Below are positions 1-9,045 of a DNA stretch of 64,000 nucleotides, one piece after another. Source of the stretch: Desulfobacterales bacterium (GTDB taxonomy: Bacteria; Desulfobacterota; Desulfobacteria; Desulfobacterales; JAEINQ01); NCBI GenBank assembly GCA_016342285.1, contig JAEINQ010000006.1, forward strand, positions 62,001 through 126,000, written 5' to 3'. The first letter of the stretch is position 1. The number at the start of each line of letters is the position of its first letter. The translations under genes were made by a program, and so were the position numbers. Below the pieces are notes generated by a model. The model made no database searches. It had not been told where the DNA came from and was given only the letters and a program-made list of their open reading frames with translations.

Positions 1-740
1 ATGGCCGGGACATCAAAGGCCCCGATTTTTCCTGCCGGACCGGTTTCGTCGGTCTGGAGCATGACGCCCAGGGACGTAATGCCGAAGCCGAGCAGTTTTT
101 CGGCCAAAGCTTCGGCTCCCTTGAACAGGGCCGATTCATCGGGCAGCGGAATCTGATCAAGCATCAGGCTGGTGGCCGCTTCCCTGAAAATCCCCGAAGG
201 CGTACCGTCCGATTCCCGCTCGATAATTCCGTTCTCAGGATCCGGTGTTCCGGCGGCAACCCCGGCCAGGGTCATGGCCCGGGTATTGGCGATCAACGAA
301 TGGCCGTCGCGTTTGAGCACCACCAGCGGCCGGTTCATGAAAAGCCGGTCCAGCTCCACCCGGGTAGGCATCTCCGAAGGCTCCAGAGACTGCTCGTCGA
401 AATTGAGACCGAGCATCCAGCCGTCTCCGGCGGCCCCGTCAAAGGCGGACGACAGTCGCCGGCCCATCTCTTCCATGGAGCAAACATTGAGCAGGTCTGC
501 ATTCATGGAGACGAAAAGGGTGCCCAGCAGGTGGCAGTGCACATCGAAAAAACCGGGCAGAAGCATGCGGCTGCCCAAATCCACGGTGTCGTAGTCACCG
601 TTTAAAGCATTGCGACAATGATCTTCGCCGCCAACAGCCACGATGGTGCCGCCGCTGACCGCCACGGCATCTGCGAAGGGAATCATGGGATCAACCGTGT
701 AAATGGTCCCGCCTCGGTAGAGTTTCTGGGATGACGACAT
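1..740 (-). CDS. Amidohydrolase family protein (YtcJ-like), C-terminus cut by window edge
   Basis: Reverse-strand translation starts MSSSQKLYRGGTIYTVDPMIPFADAVAVSGGTIVAVGG... and contains LLPGFFDVHCHL, a typical amidohydrolase metal-site motif; open to base 1. Confidence 0.8.
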   Translation of the reverse strand, partial: MSSSQKLYRGGTIYTVDPMIPFADAVAVSGGTIVAVGGEDHCRNALNGDYDTVDLGSRMLLPGFFDVHCHLLGTLFVSMNADLLNVCSMEEMGRRLSSAFDGAAGDGWMLGLNFDEQSLEPSEMPTRVELDRLFMNRPLVVLKRDGHSLIANTRAMTLAGVAAGTPDPENGIIERESDGTPSGIFREAATSLMLDQIPLPDESALFKGAEALAEKLLGFGITSLGVMLQTDETGPAGKIGAFDVPA

Positions 741-918
741 GGATCACGCTCCTTACACTTTCGTTCGCCCGTAATTTCGGTTCATAGGTGTTCTGCCATT
801 TATAGCTTTCTGAAATTGGCGGGGCCAAACGACTCCGCACTTGAGAGTTCGAAATTGGGAATTGGACATTCGAAATTTAAAGTCATTTTTCTTTGTGTGC
901 TTTGAACCTTTATGGTTT

Positions 919-2112
919 TCAACGACTTTTTTCGAGTGCATCAGAACTGGCGGATGGATCGTTCAAATCCAACACGCCAGCCAGCGGCCTGCCGATGAGG
1001 CGTTCCATGCGATCCCGGACGGCCGTGGCCGTTGCACGCCGCCGCAGAATATGGCGCCGGGCCTCTTCATCGGCACCGAAACGTTCCATGGCCTTGTCAA
1101 AACGGGCGTCCATGGAGACCCGGCGGTCGCCCTGAACGTATTTGTCGGCCATGTAGACCACCTCGGCTTCGCTGACAGGCGCCTGGGGATCAAGGGCGAT
1201 CTCCATGTGACAGGCCACGATCCCGGCCACCGGCGCAAACCCCATGTCACCGATAAGCTTGGCACCGGCACGGGCATGATCCTGCCGCCCCTTGGCAATG
1301 TCGTGCACGAGCGCGGCCCCACGGATCAATTCGGCGTCCAGGTCGCACCCGCCGGCCTTGAGGGCGCCGCAAATCATTCCGGCCACATGGGCCACGGCCT
1401 GACCGTGACGCCAGATGCCCTGGGGGTCTGACGCATGACACGACACCATGACCCGGCACTCTCGGTCGTCGGGGATCGGGTAGCGTCGCCATTGGTTCAA
1501 AAGCGATTCGTAGTCCCCGGGGGTGTCAACATCAATCAGGATGTACCGGTCGGCCACCTCCTGATCCACGTTGCGGTGGGCGTTGGCCTCAAGGACCCGA
1601 TGAAGCCCGGTATCAACGGTATCTTCGGCGATCTGTCGAACCAGCGACCCGGGAAGCAGTGGCGGGTGCCCGCGCTCGCCCAACAGGCATGGATGGACAA
1701 CCTTGCTCGAATCCTCTGAAAATCGATGCATCAGGCACTGCAGGGTCCAGGGACGGACCAGGGGAATGTCGGCCGGAAGGACAAAAAGACCATCGGGGAC
1801 CGGATCAAAGGCCCGCACGCCGGCCTGGACGGAAGAATACATGCCCCGGTCGAAATGGGCATTTTCGATGATGCGAACCGGGGCATCCCGAAGCGCTTGG
1901 GCAATCTCGCCGCCCCGGTAACCGACCACAACCCCGACATCCGCCACCCCGGCCTGATGAAAAACCGATACCAGGCGCTCGATGACGGTCCGTTCAGCCA
2001 GCGGCAGCAGTGGCTTGAGGCGGCCCATGCGGGAAGACCGACCCGCGGCCAGGATGATGGCGACCACATGGGGGGGGGTCATGTGCGGCCGACCCCGGTT
2101 CGACAGACCCAA
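919..2112 (-). CDS. MobA/MocA-like nucleotidyltransferase fused to HD domain (likely start at MTPPHVVAIILAAG, ~2082)
   Basis: N-terminal ILAAGRSSRMGRLKPLLPL nucleotidyltransferase signature; C-terminal RGAALVHDIAKG HD motif. Confidence 0.85.
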   Translation of the reverse strand: MGLSNRGRPHMTPPHVVAIILAAGRSSRMGRLKPLLPLAERTVIERLVSVFHQAGVADVGVVVGYRGGEIAQALRDAPVRIIENAHFDRGMYSSVQAGVRAFDPVPDGLFVLPADIPLVRPWTLQCLMHRFSEDSSKVVHPCLLGERGHPPLLPGSLVRQIAEDTVDTGLHRVLEANAHRNVDQEVADRYILIDVDTPGDYESLLNQWRRYPIPDDRECRVMVSCHASDPQGIWRHGQAVAHVAGMICGALKAGGCDLDAELIRGAALVHDIAKGRQDHARAGAKLIGDMGFAPVAGIVACHMEIALDPQAPVSEAEVVYMADKYVQGDRRVSMDARFDKAMERFGADEEARRHILRRRATATAVRDRMERLIGRPLAGVLDLNDPSASSDALEKSR

Positions 2113-2427
2113 AATGGGGCAAGAATGATCACAACAATCTCCTGGGAACCATGGGTGTCAACGGCCTGAAAGGGCATCGGACCATTAACGAAGTAAAGAA
2201 TCCTGGCCCACGATACCGCTGCCGGGAGAAGAACTCAAGGGGTTTACACTTTCATTTTGCTCCAGGACAATCGCATGCGGGCTTTTCTCAGGCACAAGCC
2301 ACCTCCTTGCGGGCGTGTCCGAATGTAAAGAATCCATGCGCGGAGTCGTAGCGTGCCAAGCCGCACAAGCAATGGCGCCAATTGACACCGAGGTTGGGCA
2401 AAAAGGCCATTGATGGACGGAAGCTCG

Positions 2428-3888
2428 TCAGCGATCCAGCCCCCCGATGCACAGGTACTTGATCTCCAGATACTCGTCGATGCCGTACCGGGATCCTTCC
2501 CGACCGATGCCTGACGCCTTGACGCCGCCGAAAGGGGCCACCACCGTGGAGATCATGCCGGAGTTGACGCCAACCATACCGTATTCGAGTTGTTCGGCCA
2601 CCCGCCAGGTGCGACCCAGGTCCCGGGTGTAGAAATACGCGGCCAGGCCGTAGGGCGTATCGTTGGCCAGGGAAAGGGCCTGGGCTTCGGTGGTAAAGCG
2701 AAAGAGCGGGGCCACCGGCCCGAAGGTCTCTTCTGTGGCGATGCGCATGCCCGCCGTTGCATTGCCGAGAACCGTGGGCTGAAAAAAAGTTCCGCCCCGG
2801 TCGTGTCGCCCGCCGCCGGTCAACAAGGTGGCCCCTTTGGCCAGGGCATCGGCAATATGGGTCTCGACCTTTTCCACGGCCGCCATGTCGATGAGCGGCC
2901 CGGCCTGGGTCCCGGCTTCAAATCCATCGCCGACTTCGATGGCGGCCACCGCCTCAGCCAGCTTTCCGGCAAAGGCATCGTAAACCTTGTCCTGAACCAG
3001 AAACCGGTTGGTACAGACGCAGGTCTGGCCGCTGTTGCGGTATTTGCTGATCAGCGCACCGTCCACGGCTGCATCCAGGTCGGCATCGTCAAAGACAATA
3101 AAGGGTGCGTTGCCGCCAAGTTCCAAGGAGAGTTTCTTGACGGTGCCGGCGCACTGGGCCATGAGTGTTTTGCCGATCTCGGTGGAGCCGGTGAAGCTGA
3201 GCTTTTTGACCCGGGGATCGGCGGTGAGCTGGCCGCCGATCACCGAGGCCTTGCCCGTCACCACGTTGAATACCCCGGCCGGAATCCCTGCCTGGTGGGC
3301 CAGTTCGGCCAGGGCCAATGCGGAAAAAGGGGTCTGGCTGGCCGGCTTGACCACCATGGTGCAGCCGGCGGCCAGGGCCGCGGCCGCCTTCCGGGTGATC
3401 ATGGCATAGGGGAAATTCCAGGGGGTGATGGCCGCACAAACCCCCACCGGCTCCTTGAGCACCACGATCCTGGTCCCGCGCTGGTGGGCCGGAATGATAT
3501 CGCCGTAAATGCGCTTCCCTTCCTCGGCAAACCATTCCACAAAGGACGCGGCATAGGCCACCTCTCCCCGGGATTCGGCCAGGGGTTTTCCCTGTTCAGC
3601 GGTCATCAGGGCCGCCAGGTCCTCCTGATGGGCCATAATGTTGCAAAACCAGTTCTGAAGCAACACAGCCCGCTCTCCGGCGGTCATCGCCCGCCACGGC
3701 CCGAGGGCCGTCTGGGCAGCTCCCACGGCCTGCCCCACGGCATCGGCATCGAGATCCGGCACCGTCCCGATCACCGCCCCGTCGGACGGATTGGTCACGG
3801 TGAGGGTTTGGCCCGAATCGGCATCGACCCAGGAGCCGTCCACATAGCACTGTTTCCGAAACAGGTTCACATCCTTTAAAAGCAGCAT
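2428..3888 (-). CDS. gabD: NAD(P)-dependent succinate-semialdehyde dehydrogenase family protein
   Basis: ALDH motifs LELGGNAPFIVFDDADLD and NSGQTCVCTNR; overall GabD-like length and sequence. Confidence 0.85.
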   Translation of the reverse strand: MLLLKDVNLFRKQCYVDGSWVDADSGQTLTVTNPSDGAVIGTVPDLDADAVGQAVGAAQTALGPWRAMTAGERAVLLQNWFCNIMAHQEDLAALMTAEQGKPLAESRGEVAYAASFVEWFAEEGKRIYGDIIPAHQRGTRIVVLKEPVGVCAAITPWNFPYAMITRKAAAALAAGCTMVVKPASQTPFSALALAELAHQAGIPAGVFNVVTGKASVIGGQLTADPRVKKLSFTGSTEIGKTLMAQCAGTVKKLSLELGGNAPFIVFDDADLDAAVDGALISKYRNSGQTCVCTNRFLVQDKVYDAFAGKLAEAVAAIEVGDGFEAGTQAGPLIDMAAVEKVETHIADALAKGATLLTGGGRHDRGGTFFQPTVLGNATAGMRIATEETFGPVAPLFRFTTEAQALSLANDTPYGLAAYFYTRDLGRTWRVAEQLEYGMVGVNSGMISTVVAPFGGVKASGIGREGSRYGIDEYLEIKYLCIGGLDR

Positions 3889-4142
3889 GGCTCTTCTTTC
3901 ATTTGTGGATGACCGAGCAGCAACAAACCCTGGCCCAGATGACCAGGCTTTGGTTTTCCCCGGAAGGGGCGGGAATCCATTAATTTCAAGTGCTTCTGGA
4001 TGCCTGCCTTCGCAGGCATGACGGGCATAGAGTTAACACCCTGAATTTTAGATTTTTATTCTTTGCGTGCTTTGTGCCTGGTTTCAAACGACTTTTTACG
4101 GGGCCATCAATTTTGGCATTTGCCTTCGATCTTATCAGAAGA

Positions 4143-5579
4143 TTAAAGCCAGCGCAGCTTCATCATCAGGTTGTAGACCCGCTCGAAGGTCTTCCCGTAA
4201 GGCGGTGCCAGCAGGGCGCTGGCCGGCATGGGGGCCTGCTTGAAAACGGGGCGCAGCTTGGAAAACTCTAAAAACCCTTCATAGCCGTGGTACTGCCCCA
4301 TGCCGCTGTTGCCAACACCGCCAAAGGGAAGATCATGCTGGGCCACATGCATGGCACAATCGTTGATCCCCACGCCGCCGGACATGGTGTTGTAAATAAC
4401 CTTATCGGCAAGGGCCTTATCTTTGGTGAACAGATACAGGGCCAGGGGCCGCTCGCCGGCGTTAATAAGGGCAATCGCCTCGTCCATATCGCGGTAAGGC
4501 CTGATGGGAAGGATCGGCCCGAAGATCTCCTCTTGCATCAATATCATCTCGTCGGTGGTGTTTAAAACCAGATACGGCGGGATTTTCCGAAGCTGCCGGT
4601 CCGGCTCGCTCCCCGGGACCAGGTTGATGATTTTGGCCCCTTTGGCCCGGGCGTCTTCGAGACCGTGAAGGAGCCGGTCAAAGGCCCGTTCGCTGATGAT
4701 GGCCGTGTAGTCGACCGAATCGATCCGCGGATACCGCTTGGCGACCAGGGCCTTGGCCTTTTCCACAAAATCCGCCACCCGCTCTTCGGGCAAGAAGAGG
4801 TAGTCCGGTGCCACGCAGGTCTGGCCGGCGTTCATGTACTTGACGTAGAGGATCCGCTCAGCCGCCTTGCCCAGGTCGAAGTCCGGGGCCACGATGGTAG
4901 GCGACTTTCCACCCAGTTCCAGGGTGACCGGGGTGAGGTTTTCCGCGGCGGCCTTCATCACCACCCGACCGGTCCGCGGAGACCCGGTAAAGATCAGGTG
5001 GTCAAAGGGGAGCTCGGTAAAATCGGCGGCCGACACACCGGGCAGAATCGCCACCATCTCATCGGACACGGCCCCTGAAACAAGCCGCTGGAGCAGCCGG
5101 CACAGGTTCTGTGAATTGGAGGCCATCTTGATCATGCACCGGTTGCCGGCGGCAATGGCGCTGGTCAAGGGGCTCAAGGCCAACTGCATGGGGTAGTTCC
5201 ACGGCGAGATGATCCCCACCACCCCCTTGGGCTGGGGAATAACACGGTTTTTGGCCCCCATGAACCAGAAAGAGACGTGTCGGCGCCGGGGGCGCATCCA
5301 TTTTTTCACCTTTTTCCGCGTATCGGAAAATCCGGTCACCGTTGGGAAGACTTCCAGCAGCTTGGATTCGTGGATGCTGCGATTGCCGAAATCGAGGCTG
5401 ATGGCCTCGGCGATGGCATCCTGGTGTACCACCAGGATCTCTTCGAGCGCGGCCAGGACCCGGCGCCGGGCTTCCAGGGAGGGAAAGGGGTCGGCCAGCC
5501 ATGCGGCCCGCTGACGCGCGAATATCTCCTGTGCGGAACGGGGCGAAATGGCGGCGACGGTTGCGTCAGCTTGGTTCAT
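4143..5579 (-). CDS. Coniferyl-aldehyde dehydrogenase-like ALDH
   Basis: VTLELGGKSPTIVAPDFDL, NAGQTCVAPDY, PFGGVGNSGMGQYHG typical of the CalB-like ALDH subgroup. Confidence 0.8.
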   Translation of the reverse strand: MNQADATVAAISPRSAQEIFARQRAAWLADPFPSLEARRRVLAALEEILVVHQDAIAEAISLDFGNRSIHESKLLEVFPTVTGFSDTRKKVKKWMRPRRRHVSFWFMGAKNRVIPQPKGVVGIISPWNYPMQLALSPLTSAIAAGNRCMIKMASNSQNLCRLLQRLVSGAVSDEMVAILPGVSAADFTELPFDHLIFTGSPRTGRVVMKAAAENLTPVTLELGGKSPTIVAPDFDLGKAAERILYVKYMNAGQTCVAPDYLFLPEERVADFVEKAKALVAKRYPRIDSVDYTAIISERAFDRLLHGLEDARAKGAKIINLVPGSEPDRQLRKIPPYLVLNTTDEMILMQEEIFGPILPIRPYRDMDEAIALINAGERPLALYLFTKDKALADKVIYNTMSGGVGINDCAMHVAQHDLPFGGVGNSGMGQYHGYEGFLEFSKLRPVFKQAPMPASALLAPPYGKTFERVYNLMMKLRWL

Positions 5580-5768
5580 GGAGAATACCTCCGTTTTTCC
5601 GTTGGGTGCCCAGGGAAAAGGCGATGCATTGGTAAAAGGTCACTTTTTAACCACAGAGATCACGGAGTTCACTGAGAATTTGACATCGGTTTCCCATCTC
5701 TGAGCTTTCTGAGTGCTCCGTGGTGGATTAAGATTTTTCACGGATATCTTATACCAATAGTCACTGTT

Positions 5769-6250
5769 TCACAGTTTTTCAATGCGCACAGCGCAGGCCT
5801 TGTACTCGGCGGTCTGGCTCACCGGATCAAAAGCATCGTTGGTCAGCCAGTTGGCGCAGGCCTCCCGGAAATGAAAGGCCATCCAGACCATCCCCGGCGG
5901 CACCTCCGGCGTGGCCCGGGCGGCGAGTTCCACTGCCCCGCGCCGGGTGCGCAGGTGAACTGCCCGTCCCTGTGCAGGAAACTGGTCCCGTCATGGTCTT
6001 CGTCGGGACAGGGCCACTGAAGGCCGTCGCCTTGGAGGCGCCGGTACTTGATGCCGCAAAGCTGGGGGGGGCGAGTACCGAGATTTCGTCGTCCCAGATC
6101 GCCCGGGCGCTGTCGGCGACCCATTCGTGGCCCATGCGGCGTGCAATTTCGGTGAATATCAACCAGTTGGGTCTGGCGACAGAATTTCTTCTGCCGGATG
6201 AATCGACCCGTACAAGGTATTGCCGGCACATACCGGGCAGACCCCTTCAT
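5769..6250 (-). pseudogene. Decayed C-terminal part of formate dehydrogenase alpha subunit (molybdopterin oxidoreductase)
   Basis: Fragments in different reverse frames: RPNWLIFTEIARRMGHEWVADSARAIWDDEISVLAP; RLQGDGLQWPCPDEDHDGTSFLHRDGQF; HLRTRRGAVELAARATPEVPPGMVWMAFHFREACANWLTNDAFDPVSQTAEYKACAVRIEKL*. No single ORF spans them. Confidence 0.8.
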
Positions 6251-6275
6251 TTGCCAAAGGAATAAGATCCGATTC

Positions 6276-7112
6276 TCATTGCAGGACACTTTCGTAGAGA
6301 TCGGCGGCACGGGACCCAGAAAGCGTCTCCGAATCGAAAAAAGCGCTGTTAAAAAGGGTTCCGCCATACCAACGGTCCACCTCCCGGCCAAGCCGATCAT
6401 AGTGGCAGCGATCGAAACGGCACAGATGGGCTGTAAAAAAATCGCGGTCCGCTGCCGGGGCCAACGTCAGGTGGAGATACAACTGTCGGCCCGTGGTGAT
6501 ACCAGCGGCGCAAAGAAACCCAATGGCCTCGGTAATTTTTTCCATTCGGGCGTTCACCGCGGCCAGATAGCCGGAAGAAAAAAGGCCGCAAGCCGCCAGC
6601 TGCCCGGCAAGAACCGGCAACAGGGCGGGCCGAAGGGTCTCCAGGCGACCATTATCCTTGAAATCCCGCACAAAGGCACGGCGGGATACCCCGGGCCGCC
6701 GAAACTGGTCGGACAGCCGCTCGTGGCGCTCTTTCACGGCCGGCCGCCTCTGGTCATCCCAACAGACCCGGATGGTTCGCGGATTGACCAGCAAATCGCC
6801 CGCCGCGCTGAATTCGCAATGATCGGCGTAATGGCCGGCCGCCATCAGTGCCAGTTCCGTCACCCGGGCCAGAAGCAACCAGTAGATCGCATCCGGCGAC
6901 GGGGCGACCGTATCCAGCGTATCCAGCAGGGCCTCGATCACGGATTCGTTGATGTCGTAAGGAATGGCCAGGGCATCCAGGCGCCGGTTGAAATCAGACA
7001 GGGCTTCCCGGAAAACAGATCCATCGCAGGGGTCGGCAGAAAAAGAGACCGTTTCAATTTGTGTTGCATACATAAGGTTTTCCTTGTTTGGTTTCCATCC
7101 ATAATTGGACAA
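6276..7112 (-). CDS. Hypothetical protein, no family recognised
   Basis: 278 aa ORF beginning MSNYGWKPNKENLMYATQIETVSF (alternative start MYATQIE); sensible amino-acid composition. Confidence 0.6.
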   Translation of the reverse strand: MSNYGWKPNKENLMYATQIETVSFSADPCDGSVFREALSDFNRRLDALAIPYDINESVIEALLDTLDTVAPSPDAIYWLLLARVTELALMAAGHYADHCEFSAAGDLLVNPRTIRVCWDDQRRPAVKERHERLSDQFRRPGVSRRAFVRDFKDNGRLETLRPALLPVLAGQLAACGLFSSGYLAAVNARMEKITEAIGFLCAAGITTGRQLYLHLTLAPAADRDFFTAHLCRFDRCHYDRLGREVDRWYGGTLFNSAFFDSETLSGSRAADLYESVLQ

Positions 7113-7909
7113 AAATTCTCATTTATAAATTGGAAACGCCAATCGGGCGGGCAGACGCTGAAAAGGCATGCACACCCTTGCAAAAAATGTCAATTCTGAT
7201 ACATTTGATCCGAAAGCCCCGGCCCTGGTTACCGGCCTGTCATCAGCCGACAATGACCGTCACACAAAAAGCCTGTGTTGCACCACGAAGGAGGCGAAGA
7301 GCGCGACGAATTCGCAATAATATATAGTATTTTAAGCTTCGTGTACTTCGTGCTCTTCGTGGTAAATTCAAAAAATTGTCATGTTGGTGACTTTCCGCGA
7401 TGGCATCAACAATGACCATGGCCACAAAACCGTCCGCTATCGGCCCTGAACCGAGCGCTGGCTTTGCTATATCAATATTGACATGGTTGTTTCAAGTTGT
7501 TTTTAATTTTAACGATGCTCAAACCGACAAAAGACGACCGTTTCGGATCAAATCCGACACCTGGACCACAGCCGCCGCCTGCTGAACCGGCCCGATGGCT
7601 TGTCCATGGGGATCGGCTCTGTTACATTGCCGGCCGCGACCCTTAGTGCTTGAATTCGCAATTATTGAGACGTCATCTAATGTTTTTTTACCACTGAGAC
7701 ACTGAGGCCACAGAGCTTTTGCTATTTATCCCCGGCCGGGAGACGGCGGCCGGGGATAATAAAGCCTTGACAGAGCAAGCTTTTCACAGATCGTCGTCTC
7801 CCGATCTGTGAAAATAATGGGTAACCCCTCTGTGCACTCTGAGTCTCCGTGGTGGAATAAAAATGCGTAGGCTTACTTATGAATAGGACCACTTGGGGAA
7901 AGGCATACA

Positions 7910-8260
7910 ATGACAGCACCACAGGCTAAATTTGCCGTTCGATCCAAGATCTGGGTGGAAGATGACAACGGGAACGTGGTCTTCGGTTTGGGTCGCTACC
8001 GCATGCTGGAGGCAGTCGGCCGCCTGGGGTCGCTTCAGGCCGCGGCCAAGGAATTGAAGATGGGCTATCGGGCGGTCTGGATGCGGGTCCGGGCCTCGGA
8101 GGAGAGGATGGGGCGGACCCTGGTGGAGCGGAAAGGAAAGGGGTCGAGCCTGACCCCCTTTGCCGAAAACCTCATGAAGCAGTACCGGCGAATGCTGGCC
8201 ATCGTCCACCAGGAATCCGACGAGGTCTACGACGGATTCATGCGCGAGCATTTGCCGTGA
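7910..8260 (+). CDS. ModE-type winged helix-turn-helix transcriptional regulator (no molybdate-binding domain)
   Basis: GLGRYRMLEAVGRLGSLQAAAKELKMGYRAVWMRVRASEERMGRTLVERKGKGSSLTPFAENLM matches the LysR/ModE N-terminal HTH pattern. Confidence 0.8.
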   Translation: MTAPQAKFAVRSKIWVEDDNGNVVFGLGRYRMLEAVGRLGSLQAAAKELKMGYRAVWMRVRASEERMGRTLVERKGKGSSLTPFAENLMKQYRRMLAIVHQESDEVYDGFMREHLP

Positions 8261-8456
8261 GCTGGGATGGGGGATCTGGGCGACTGGATGCTTGTATGAA
8301 ATTTCACGGAAAGTTTCGTTCTCGTTCAAACCGGTTCGGCCGGCGGAATCGCTGGATACTGGGTACTGGATACTCGATGCTGGATGTGGGATCGAAATCG
8401 AGTTATTGGATTGCCGCATTGGGCATTGACGAATTGACGAAATTGCGGATTGCCTT

Positions 8457-8566
8457 CCTTCAGGCTTCAGACTTCAGGCTTCAGACTTCGGACTTCAGGC
8501 TTCAGACTTCGGACTTCAGTCTTCGGACTTCAGACTTCAGACTTCGGACTTCGGACTTCAGTCTTT
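8457..8566. repeat. Tandem CTTCAGACTT/CTTCGGACTT repeat tract
   Basis: Read directly: cttcaggcttcagacttcaggcttcagacttcggacttcaggcttcag... Confidence 0.9.
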
Positions 8567-8743
8567 CCCTGGATGTGGGATCTGGGCCTGCCCGGCGTAG
8601 CCGTAAGGCGAAGACGGGATGGGGAATCCCGATCAGTGTGGAGTGACTAAAGTTAATGAGTCGCTACGCTCCACCGGTTTTTTGTACGGGCGATCCGTTC
8701 TCAAACCAGACCAGGCCACACATGATGGTCACACCCGGCCGTC

Positions 8744-8763
8744 ATTCCCGCGAAGGCGGGAAT
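8744..8763. repeat. REP-like hairpin ATTCCCGCGAAGGCGGGAAT
   Basis: Palindrome visible in sequence; related hairpins near 4001, 16281 and 16331. Confidence 0.75.
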
Positions 8764-9045
8764 CCAGAAGGCATTAAGAAACCAATAATTTCAGCTTCGT
8801 GTACTTCGTGCTCTTCGTGCTCTTCGTTGTAAATTAGAAAAGTTGGCGCGACAGTGAACCGTCTATTCAACCCCCAGCCGAGAATTTTAAAACCGCGGAA
8901 TGTCGAATTTCCAATTTCGAATTCTCAGGTATCGTCACCGGACGCCTTGAACTCTGGCGGCCCACAACACACAAAGCTGAATCTCTCCCACCGTTGTTGA
9001 TTTTTAGCGGCAAAGCCGCGTTTCAGTTAAAATTGCTCCGCAATT

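Noticed and set aside
2590-3879. Long plus-strand ORF (429 aa) opposite the succinate-semialdehyde dehydrogenase
   Set aside because: Antisense shadow of a well-supported ALDH gene in GC-rich DNA; no recognisable domain
8450-8570. Possible CRISPR array in the repeated tract
   Set aside because: Units are contiguous and degenerate, with no unique spacers of regular length and no cas genes nearby
8257-8646. ORF encoding TSDFRLQ heptad repeats
   Set aside because: Translation of an intergenic simple repeat that recurs elsewhere out of frame; no start context or family support
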